From Rhizophagus sp. LPA8_4_AMF (taxonomy: Eukaryota; Glomeromycota; Glomeromycetes; Glomerales; Glomeraceae), in assembly GCA_021464525.1 (NCBI GenBank), contig JADRCO010000197.1:1-44084 (forward strand): a stretch of 44,084 nt of DNA, in the 5' to 3' direction. The notes below the pieces were generated by a model, which saw only the letters and a program-made list of their open reading frames with translations, was not told the DNA's origin and did no database searches. The translations under genes and the position numbers were made by a program. Below are positions 35,655-44,084 of this stretch, piece after piece. How positions within the stretch are numbered: the first letter of the stretch is position 1; each line of letters opens with the position of its first letter.

Positions 35655-36122
35655 CTATATATAATTAATTACTCTACTAATTTTATTTGATCCGTTGATT
35701 TGTTTGCCATTAAAATAATTAATTTTTCTGTTTTTTGAGTAATTTTTTATTGTTATTATAGTTAACTCCTTTTTTTGTTTTTGTTTTTGTTTTTTATTTT
35801 TTCTATCTTTGTCCGCCTCGTCACCATTATTATTGTCACCTACATACACTTTTCTTTTGTCCTTACTTGAAATATTATTCCACCTTTCCGTTTCAATCAC
35901 TGTATTACATCTTTTAATCCATATATCACGTTTTATATTCGTGTAACATAACTCCCGTAATTCTTTGACTACTTTCAAGACTTCTTTGTCACCAAATATT
36001 CTGTTAAACACCCGGTTGTATAACCCTCTTTATCATTTCCCATGCTTTGGGTGGTGGTGGAGAGATGTTATTTTCAGCCCACTTATAAAAAAAACCATTT
36101 AAATATCCGGCGGATGATTTCA
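35655..36122 (-). pseudogene. Lysine-rich remnant, possibly retrotransposon C-terminal region
   Basis: An ATG at 36122 opens a frame MKSSAGYLNGFFYKWAENN ... PPPPKAWEMIKRVIQP that stops at about 36004. The adjacent frame then continues open as FNRIFGDKEVLKVVKELREL ... IWIKRCNTVIETERW to 35655, so a one-base change in the GGG run near 36,011-36,015 separates the halves. A splice is less likely because no GT-AG pair of usual size fits. The IW..RC...IE..E pattern resembles the segment near the C-terminus of some fungal non-LTR retrotransposon proteins, but this is a weak match. The tail is Lys/Gln/Asn low-complexity. It could also be a real gene with a sequencing error. Confidence 0.4.
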
Positions 36123-36429
36123 TATTATGATGTTTTTTTTGATTTTGATGATTTTTGATTTTGATGATTTCAATGATTAGATGTTATCGAATTATCTTTA
36201 TACAACTTAAAATATAATTCTGATGGACGATAAAAATAATAGAATTATCATTTGCTATATTCTTTAAATTAAATGATTTTTATGACATCATAATCAAAAA
36301 TTTAATAAAAATCCACAGAATCATTTTCTATTTTTTTCTGGATCTTTCCTCACTTTACGTGTATTAATATACAATTTAAAAAAAAAATCTTCTTAAAAAA
36401 AAAAGAAATATTAATTTTATTAATTTGCA
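36123..36429. other. Divergent intergenic stretch
   Basis: Short AT-rich gap between a minus-strand remnant and a plus-strand gene, with a repeated TTTGATTTTGATGATT tract (about 36138-36170). It presumably contains the promoter of the plus-strand gene starting at 36430. Confidence 0.5.
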
Positions 36430-37076
36430 ATGGGTATCATAACTATAAAAGGTAAATATTATCGCTAGTGGGAATCATTTCATTTCATTTTATCTTTAAT
36501 TAATTCGCCTGTTTTTTATGGTTTAGGTAAACATTGCTGTATAGAATTTACTTATGATATTTACACAAAATTGTTGCATCACTTTCGCGATCCTGAAGGA
36601 CTAATTGCTACATTAAACTATATATCCGAAACTGGTTTCCGTAAATCATATTACGGAAATGGCGTTTACGTATTGAAATTATCAGGGAATGAATCTATTT
36701 CAACGAATAGAATACGAAATATAACCTATACTTCGTATAAAGGTGGAGTAAGATCCGTATGTTTGGGTATCGAAGGAAGTGGTCTCCTAAAATTAAAAAT
36801 TATTGAAGGTACAGAATTAATTTTTTAAATATAATTAAATTTCTAACTGAGTTTATATTTAAATATATTTTATTTTCTTAAGTATATGATGAAAATATCA
36901 GATCCGAAAAAGAGGATTATGTCGAATTATTAAGAAATTTAACAAGCCCAGATCCGTTTGCAATTAATTTAGGATTTACATTTGGCAGGCCATGTAATAC
37001 TTCTTTAATTTATGAACCCAATCCTTCACAAAATCCTCATGTTTTATTTACCATGATTCCTATTTCAGAATTTTAA
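36430..37076 (+). CDS. Protein of unknown function, three exons
   Basis: Exon 1 is 36430-36451 (ATG, seven codons plus one base), exon 2 is 36527-36808 and exon 3 is 36883-37076 (TAA). The introns are 75 bp (GTAAAT...TTTAG) and 74 bp (GTACAG...TTAAG), both in phase 1, and the spliced frame is exactly 498 nt, 165 aa. It starts MGIITIKG and has a compact, apparently globular body (KHCCIEFTYDIYTKLLHHF, then YYGNGVYVLKLSG and GGVRSVCLGIEGSGLLKLKI). It ends in an acidic then proline-containing C-terminus (EDYVELLRNLTSPDPF, HVLFTMIPISEF). I see no signal peptide, membrane helix or known domain. Clean splicing and varied codon use argue for a functional gene. I do not recognise it. Confidence 0.75.
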
Positions 37077-38500
37077 TTTTTTTTTTTTCATTATATATTG
37101 CAATTTTCAAAAAAAATTTTTTTTTTTTAATCTTAATTTGTATTAATGAATTTATATATTGTTGTATTATCTTTTTTTTTTAAACCATTCGAATGGGAAT
37201 TTAAATTTTTTTTCATGCCATTTTTTTTCGTATTATATATTATTTTCTTTGGGTTTAAATTCTCCAGTTATATAAAAATACATGTGAATAATAAAAAATA
37301 AATTGTTTTTAGGCACTGTATGATGCAGTCTTATTTAAATTAATTGAATACTTTAATTAATTAAACGGACAAGTTATTGATCACTCGATCAAGCACTATC
37401 AAAGGTCAACTATAGCGTATGCCCACTATAACTTTTTATTTTCTGCGAAATATTACTACTAAGTTAGTAGGATATAGGAATAACCCGTCGTATAATTTAA
37501 GTTAACGGTTATTTTAAACCCGAATTTACATATAAAACTAGTAATCCATAAATTTAATAGTGCTTCAATAATATTAATTATTACACTTAAAATTTGTCAA
37601 TTCTAATTTAAGTCTGGTTCTGGCAGGAATTAAGATTTCTTAAACTTTTCTGAAAAATAATTATTATGTAACGCGTATGTTATATATTTTTAATCGTAAC
37701 CAAATATTCCATTAATAGTAAAAAATTACTTGAATTTTAATTAAATTGACTATATGAAAAATATAATTGATTAATAATGATTTGTTAATTTAAACAAATA
37801 AAATTGAATATATTTTGTTACTTTCTCAATGATATTCAAATAAATAATTAAATTAAAATTGTAAAATATTAATGAACTATAGTCTGTCTGCCTAAAAACC
37901 ATAATATTCTTTGATAATTTAAATGTTTTGGCTTAATTAAAAAGTGAATCGAAAGGAAGTTCAAAGATAATAATTTTTTTAAGAAATACGAAGTTTATGG
38001 CTTACTGACAATAATTTAAATGCATATTCACTATTTCAATGATTAGCAAAAAAAGATCGATGCTTAGTAAACTTTTTCTATTAATAGTTACTTGCAAACC
38101 TCATTGCCATCATCACCATAATTTACATCTATTTCCTAATAAAGGATAATACAAATGTCGACAATAAGAAAATGTATTGTACTGTACTCATAAATAATAA
38201 TGAAATAATTTTAGTGTTGGATGATTGACAAAGCTTTTTTGGTGAAACAAGTATTTTGTTGAATTGTTGAAATTTATGTAAAAGGAAATTTCTTACTTTA
38301 ATAATCGTGATTTCTGTGATCATCAGCTGACTTCTTGAACACTTTATTGTTTTTGCCTAAATTAAAACCGATTTTGTCAATCGCTGCTGTGCAATTTTGT
38401 AATCTGTTTTAAAAGACTGCTCTTTTTTATGACTTTTTTTTTTAAAAAAAATATAATCTTTTTTACTCTGTTTGGACATAAAATTGAAGTCACATTTATT
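37077..38500. other. Intergenic region
   Basis: 3' flank of the gene ending at 37076, rich in T- and A-runs, then AT-rich DNA with no recognised gene. A T10/A8 junction lies at 38434-38451. The last ~90 bp before the kinase start hold frame-shifted kinase N-terminal coding sequence, described as a finding. Confidence 0.5.
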
Positions 38501-38589
38501 AAGAAAAATTTACGCTCAATGACGACGTACTTGAGCAAATAAAGATTTTGATCATAAGGACCTGACTGAAGAACAAAGATTGTTAATTG

Positions 38590-40084
38590 ATGAATGGTTT
38601 ATGTAAAGAATGTAAGCAGCCTAATATTAGTAGTGTGACTATTTGGTGTAAGTTATGTAATGCTAAGAATTTTCAACAAAATTTCAAAAATTGGACTAGT
38701 GGAAATCATGAAGTTGATAAGTTTATTCAAAAAATACAACTTAAAGCTAAAGAATTTAAGAACGTTTTAGAATGGATTGAATATCATAGATTTGAAAATA
38801 TTATATACTTGGCAAAAGGAGGATTTGGAACTATTTATAAAGCAATTTGGAAAGATGGATGGATATCAGAGTGGGATTTTGAGAATAATAAGTGGATAAG
38901 AAGTAAATATTGGTGTAGGGAATATGAGGATTTTCCAGTTGTTTTAAAATGTTTACATAATTCTCAAGATATTACATCCGATTTTTTAAGAGAAGTAAGT
39001 TACTTATTTGTATAATTTCAAGATATTGTCCTATTATAAATGTTAAACTGTATATTAATTATTATTATAATGGATTCTTTTTTAGATTGAAACCCATAAT
39101 ATGATTTCAGAACATGCAAGCTATATAGCACACTGTTTTGGAATTACTAAAGATCCAGAATCTAGAAATTTTATGATAGTAATGGGATATGTATCAAATG
39201 GTAGTTTAAGACAACATTTAAATAATAGTTTTAATTCAACAACATGGAGTGAAAAATTGAATACTTTAAAAGAAATTGCACAAGGCCTCACTAAAATTCA
39301 TGAAAATGGGTTAATTCATCGTGATTTTCATTGTGGTAATATATTAAAAGATAGCAGTTATACTTTCATCACTGATTTAGGATTATGTCGACCAGCAAAT
39401 GTAAAACCATCCCAAAATGAATATAAAGAACTATATGGAGTATTACCCTATGTAGCACCAGAAGTTTTAAGAGGAAAAGGATATACTCAAGAAAGTGATA
39501 TTTATGGATTTGGAATTATTGCATATGAAGTCTGTACAGGGCTTCCTCCTTATCATGATATTGCTCATGACAAATTCTTATCTATTAGCATTTGCCAAGG
39601 ACTTAGGCCAAAATCAAATTATAAAATTCCCCAATTAATTTTAAACATAATTAAACAATGTTGGGATGCTGATCCTTTAAAACGACTTAAAGCAAATAAA
39701 TTACAAGGGTTATTAAAAGAATTATATTTAGATGATGGTAAATCTGAAATCAAAAAGCAAATTGTGGAACAGAAAAATTAACGAAAAGTTAAATTTATCA
39801 TCATCATTATATACTCTTTCATATACTACAAATCCTCAAGCAGTTTACACGAGTAGGCTTTTAGATTTTAAAAATCTTTCAGAACCAAAAAATACTACAT
39901 ATATTGATAACAAGAATGATGATAATTTATTTGGAGAATATTCAGGTAATTAATTTTTTAATTTACTTTACAAAGACGCTCTTTAAATATTTTATTGATG
40001 CATATAATTATTTTTTTTTATATTATATAATCAATAGAAGCAATAGATTTTACTAAACTAAACCTAGGTACTTATTTGCATTAA
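38590..40084 (+). CDS. TKL-like protein kinase with N-terminal Cys motif, frameshifted near 3' end
   Basis: Exon 1 is 38590-38994 (ATG; an in-frame TAA lies just upstream), the 91-bp intron is GTAAGT...TTTAG, exon 2 starts at 39086, and a 92-bp intron 39946-40037 precedes exon 3 (40038-40084, TAA). The N-terminus has CKEC and CKLC pairs, a possible zinc ribbon. The kinase domain shows the glycine loop AKGGFGTIYKAIW, VVLKCL (ATP Lys), FLREIETH (helix C Glu), HRDFHCGN (catalytic Asp), TDLGLCRPAN (DLG in place of DFG) and YVAPEVLRGK. All key residues are present, so Ser/Thr (or dual) kinase activity is plausible. In exon 2 the frame stops at 39781. The family-typical tail (SSSLYTLSYTTNPQ, then EAIDFTKLNL across the last intron) lies in the +1 frame, so the A5 run at 39773-39777 has one base too many, either a real lesion or a homopolymer error. 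Confidence 0.85.
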
Positions 40085-41139
40085 CTTTTTTACATGATTT
40101 ATCTATATCTATCTATATCTATATAATATAATAAAATAATTTGTGTGTAACAGTAACGAGATATGTATACAGGTTAATCTAAATTTCTGAATTGTGCGAT
40201 GCATGATCCCATCTGCCTGATCTATTTCATGTTAATTTGTGTGAAACGGTAACGTTTTGATTTTACCAGAAGTAGCTCAGTTTTTCCCGATTTTTCCCAT
40301 GTTAAATGGCGATTTTCATGCTGATTAATACAAATAATTTAATTAGCCGATGAGCACAATAAAATCACTATATAGATTAATTACCTAATAATATTGGCGA
40401 AATGCCGGTTACTGAGAACTAAGAATTATAAAAAAACAAGTATTATAATCTCTATATAACTAACTAGAGTCATAGTATTGGGGCCGGCTAGGCCAGCCCT
40501 TTCAGAAGGATTACATATATAATTTTTATCTTTCAACATAAATTGTCTAATTTCATATAATTTCAATTTTTTTGATTATAATATTATCTGCAATTTATTT
40601 AACATATACAGTAATATTATGATAATAAAGTTGTATTGTAATTATTGGAAAACAGAAATTGTTAGCATGTCTAAAGAAATGAATCATTATTAGATTAAAT
40701 TATGGTTTCATTTTAAAAATCTTATAATAATTTCTAAAATGAAAAGATTGTAATAGTTTATTACATAAAATTAAAAATATGATGTAATAATATGTGTATG
40801 TATATTGTAATTTCTAATATAAAATTTATTAAAAGTAAAAAGATGAAATTTGAATTGTTCACTGAACTTTTATTATCCTAAGTTTAACCAATACTACCAT
40901 AACTTGAGGATCCATGAGTCAAACATAAAAATAAAAATGTTATTCCTATCCTTTAATTAGTATAAATGTAACTAAATAAATTTATGTACAACAGCATTAT
41001 TTAAATTAACCTGTATAAATAAATTTGAATTGCATAACATGTAATTTGTCTGTTCTTAATCTATTTTTTTTATTAAAAAAATGATTAAAAATTAAAAGAT
41101 CAAAAATTAATGTTATGGCGAAAAATAATAATAATTCTA
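40085..41139. other. Intergenic region with dispersed short repeats
   Basis: Contains a (ATCTAT)n microsatellite at about 40098-40122 and a pair of AATTTGTGTG(T/A)AAC repeats at about 40138 and 40234. A GC-rich 23-bp patch GGGGCCGGCTAGGCCAGCCC at about 40480 resembles the interior of the MITE at 21.9 kb. Sequences like GTATACAGGTTAATCTAAAT / TTGAATTGTGCGATGCATG recur in diverged form near 40163, 41012, 42968 and 43157. No gene seen. Confidence 0.5.
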
Positions 41140-41820
41140 AACATATTAATCAAAACCCTGTATTAATTTACATACAAGTGGTTTTGACCCTCCCGAACAA
41201 CTTTACCTAAGCAAAAGAAGGCAGTTTATGTTGATCAAAGTATCTGAATTGCGCTCTGAAGGTGCTGAATAGGAGTAAAAAATATAAAGCTAACTTTTTC
41301 TTTAAGCATTAATTAAAATCTTATAAATATTTACATGCAAGCAGTATCGACCCTCCTGAACAACTTTAATTAAGCAATGGAAGGCCAATTACTTTGACTT
41401 TAGCATCAAAATTACGCTCTGAAGTTACAAAATGGATGCAAAAAAATGCAGAGATCGAAGTATAGTGCAGTTACAAATAATGCATATTGCTTTATAAGTA
41501 TTTAATCTAACCTTACAAAAATAAATCTATGTATATTTTCAACAGTGCTGAACAAGTTGACTTATGCCACAGTAAGTGATTTCATTTGACAAAAGTACTG
41601 ATATTACACTCTAAAAATGTAAACGAAAAAATAACTAGTTTAAATGTTAATATTATTACAAAAATGCCAATATCTCCATGCGTATTAATCAAAAACTTAC
41701 ATAAATTTATATTCAAGTAGTTTCAACTGCGCTAAACAAAATTTACTTAGGCAATATAGGGTGGTTTTCTTTGACTAAAGTGTTGAAATTACGTTCCGAA
41801 AATTTTAGAATATTTTAAAA
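41140..41820. repeat. Degenerate tandem repeat, about 180 bp period, four units
   Basis: Each unit has a GACCCTCC(T/C)GAACAA-like segment, then TTTAC(T)TAAGCAA, then TTGAC..AAGTAT, then AAATTACGCTCTGAA. The last anchor occurs at 41251, 41414, 41607 and 41791 (spacings 163, 193 and 184). The first two units are the best preserved. No unit holds an open frame worth reporting, so it looks like an aged satellite fragment. Confidence 0.7.
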
Positions 41821-42242
41821 TATTAAAAAATAATGTAATTTTTCTATTTTTCATATTTTATGCAAAAACTATCTGAATAAACGCCATTACAAGCTTAGAA
41901 AATCTTTTCTACTTGTAAAATTACATGTATTTTAACTTTTAAAATTGCAGATTTCTTCATATGTCAAACTTAGATCTTGAAAAAAGTAAGAATTTTTTTT
42001 TAAAAAAAATTATTAAAAATTGGAAAATAAGGGTAGAAACTGATAGAACACATGATAATCTATCAATTTCTTGATTTGTATAAGTATGGTATACTTAAAA
42101 TTTGATGTCTAAACTAAAAATGAAAAATTTTTTATAAATAGAAAAACATTACGTAAGTAAAATTTTTGGTTTAAAATCTTAAACCAAAAAAGAAATTAAA
42201 AAAATTTGGTAGAAACCGAAAAATTGAAAAAAAATTAATAAT

Positions 42243-42332
42243 CATATCCGCCGATTGGAAAAATAACGTGATATTTTAATAATGTTTGATGGGTTTTTAG
42301 TTGTGTGTAACCTTTGCCAATCGGCTGATATG
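42243..42332. repeat. Foldback with 16-bp arms
   Basis: CATATCCGCCGATTGG (42243-42258) pairs with 42317-42332 at 15 of 16 positions, separated by 58 bp. It stands out because the arms are GC-rich in AT-rich DNA. It could be a very small MITE or a hairpin. Both flanks are AT-rich and no target duplication is obvious. Confidence 0.7.
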
Positions 42333-42690
42333 TTAAAAACTCTCCTTAGCAAAAAAAAAATCAATTAACCGAAATTGTATTAGCTATGAAAATCATTCAT
42401 CAGATTAGTCATCTGAGTCACATGTACATTCTGATATTGACTAACACAATTCTGATTAATGAAGTTGTGAATTTGTCATCAACAATTTATTTTTTATTAT
42501 TCAAAAAAAAAATGCACAATAAATTAAAATCAATTATTATATTTTTTATAAACAAATAAAATTTGTAAATATATTATACTTTTTTTGATAATTTATACCG
42601 CTGCAATTTCGGACCATGCCATTGATCATAATCATCATCATTTTTCAAAACAAATATAAACAACTGCTGTCTGTATGAAACTTCAAATTG

Positions 42691-42770
42691 GGGTTGATAT
42701 TGATAATGATATCAACATCGATGTTGAATGTTGATATCAACTGTTGAATGTTGAATGTTGAATGTTGATA
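42691..42770. repeat. Nested palindromes and TGTTGAA heptamer repeat
   Basis: TCAACATCGATGTTGA at 42712-42727 and GTTGATATCAAC at 42730-42741 are perfect palindromes. They overlap a TGTTGAA heptamer array (42742-42769, almost four units, plus one earlier unit at 42722-42728). Outer TTGGGG (about 42688) and CCCCCAA (about 42791) form weak inverted ends. The sequence could extrude as cruciform DNA. No function is inferred. Confidence 0.7.
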
Positions 42771-43259
42771 TATCATATTTTATAAAAATGCCCCCAATAG
42801 ATGCTGCATGATGCTAACCAAATTTGTACCTACTCCTTCCTTTTCGGGAATTCACTAAATCCAACTACAGCCAATTACACACAACAACAATATTAAATTT
42901 AAATCACGTGATACCAACATCTACATAGCATGATCTGTATATAGTGTTAAAGAAGTTTGTGTATAACATGTATACATTTAGATTACCTCTCCATATAAAT
43001 AATTTGAATTGTGTAATATGTGTCACATTTCATCGCCAACCATGTTGATTATTAATAGTCTGAAATTTTACTAATACTGATAAGTAATAGATAGTTAACT
43101 TATTAAGCTAATAAATTTTTTTTGGTGATTTTTATTCAGAAATAGATCAATATAAATTCATGATTTATTTAAATTGCACAATGCATTCCCTTATAGTTTG
43201 ATCAGTGTTGATTACAAATATTGCGCATAAAAGCATTTTTTAGTAACTTTTGAGAAGAA

Positions 43260-43712
43260 AGAGTATATTAAAGAGATTGGTTATGTAAGAAATGTTATGG
43301 AAAAATAGATAAAGAAGTACCAATAAATTTCTAATATTTTGGAAAGTATTTAGAAAACTAGTAATTGAAGTCAAAATAAAGGGGTATAACTGGAATACAA
43401 TAATAAATTTTGGAGAATTATTCTCAAATGAAGGAGAGACAGAAGTAGCAGAAGAAACAATGAAGAAGGCAATAAATATAATGACTTATTCAATGAGATT
43501 TAGTGAAAAACCAGGACATACGTACAATTGAATCCATAATAAGAGCAGTAATAATAAATTATGTAAAGGATAGGGATGGAAAGTTAATAATAGAAAATGA
43601 ATTGGTATTAAAGGCAGGAATTTTAATTAATAAGGAGTTGCAAGAACAAGGATATATGCACTACCCTCCAAAAAGTATCCGGTCAAGCTCTTTTCAATTT
43701 TCTCAAAATTGA
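43260..43712 (+). pseudogene. Unrecognised coding remnant with a frameshift
   Basis: One frame encodes NWNTIINFGELFSNEGETEV and EETMKKAINIMTYSMRFSEK until a stop at about 43530. The overlapping next frame continues open as IRTIESIIRAVIINYVKDRD and GKLIIENELVLKAGILINKE to 43712. Both halves have coding-like composition, suggesting one gene broken by a one-base change near 43,505-43,530. No ATG convincingly starts it, though upstream sequence from about 43260 is also partly open. I do not recognise the family. Confidence 0.4.
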
Positions 43713-43895
43713 ATATATAAATTATCATTTTTTTTAAAAAAACCAATTCCCCTGGTTCTGAAGATTAAAATGGATGTATTTTTATTGTGTTATGATGCAT
43801 GTCTGGATTTGGCAGTTAAACAAATAATAACGCCTCAATTTTGCCAATGACGATCTTTGCTTTTTTCGTTTACTACGCCACTTGGCTATTTTAAA

Positions 43896-44084
43896 ATGGG
43901 AAAAACTCGGGAGTTGAGTGAGTTTGAACGTGGGCAAATTATTGGCCTCTGGAAAGGAGGAAGAACTCATGAAGCTATCAGCCATGTCCTAAAAATTCCA
44001 AAAAGTACCATTACAGACACAATTGCCCAATACAAAAATTTTAATACTGGATTAACAACTAAAAGAACTGGAAGACCATGTTCC
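43896..44084 (+). CDS. Tc1/mariner-family transposase, N-terminal part (runs off the window)
   Basis: An ATG at 43896 opens a frame that stays open to the last base (63 codons). MGKTRELSEFERGQIIGLWK, then EAISHVLKIPKSTITDTIAQ and TKRTGRPC form the paired-type helix-turn-helix that Tc1 transposases use to bind their terminal inverted repeats, ending in the GRP motif that links the two DNA-binding subdomains. The DDE catalytic domain must lie beyond the window. No lesion is visible so far, unlike the fossil at 22.5 kb. The upstream terminal inverted repeat could not be identified in the 150 bp before the ATG. Confidence 0.9.
   Translation, partial: MGKTRELSEFERGQIIGLWKGGRTHEAISHVLKIPKSTITDTIAQYKNFNTGLTTKRTGRPCS

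Larger units (their letters stand above)
41821..43259. other. Intergenic region with foldback and palindromic repeats
   Basis: AT-rich DNA containing a T9/A8 junction (41993-42009), a foldback element (42243-42332) and a nested palindrome plus TGTTGAA repeat (42691-42770). Diverged copies of a repeat shared with the 40-41 kb stretch lie near 42968 and 43157. No gene recognised. Confidence 0.5.

Noticed and set aside
43782..43985. 67-codon minus-strand frame opposite the Tc1 transposase
   Set aside because: Antisense shadow of the transposase N-terminus.

Overview
The window looks like nuclear DNA of an arbuscular mycorrhizal fungus, most probably Rhizophagus (R. irregularis or a close relative). 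The evidence is its very AT-rich background full of homopolymers, short 70-95 bp GT-AG introns, an F-box/leucine-rich-repeat protein and a TKL-like kinase of the lineage-expanded types known from that genus, and a dense load of decayed transposons. The assignment rests on recognised protein families, not on a database search.

Layout. 1-5.9 kb is AT-rich intergenic DNA with simple repeats and an array of short TTCGNCGAA palindromes (5150-5509). 5.9-7.4 kb holds an intact F-box/LRR gene (minus). 11.1-11.8 kb holds a two-exon gene of unknown function (minus). 12.2-16.2 kb is a four-copy, roughly 1.1 kb tandem repeat, one copy of which carries a MITE. 16.7-18.6 kb is a dead pogo/Tigger-type DNA transposon (minus). 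19.0-20.4 kb holds scattered remnants of an unrecognised gene. 21.9-23.1 kb has a second MITE relative and a dead Tc1/mariner transposase. 23.2-29.6 kb is an F-box/LRR fragment, a non-LTR retrotransposon and a Helitron, all decayed, all on the plus strand and almost without CpG. 33.4-34.1 kb is a kinase relic. 34.6-35.1 kb and 36.4-37.1 kb are two small three-exon genes whose introns I resolved by reading frame (99 aa minus, 165 aa plus). 38.6-40.1 kb is a kinase gene with an intact catalytic core but frame breaks at both ends. 41.1-41.8 kb is a degenerate repeat of about 180 bp period. The window ends inside a Tc1/mariner transposase that is open as far as it can be read.

How the genes work together. 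I see no operon-like or functional cluster. The F-box/LRR protein (substrate recognition for ubiquitin ligases) and the kinase (cytosolic signalling) belong to families this fungus has amplified, and both families also appear here as broken copies, which fits birth-and-death evolution in a repeat-rich compartment. The best candidates for something undescribed are the three spliced genes of unknown function, the CpG-free transposon block, the TTCGNCGAA palindrome array, and the MITE whose empty site is preserved in neighbouring tandem copies. I found no convincing new multi-gene system.
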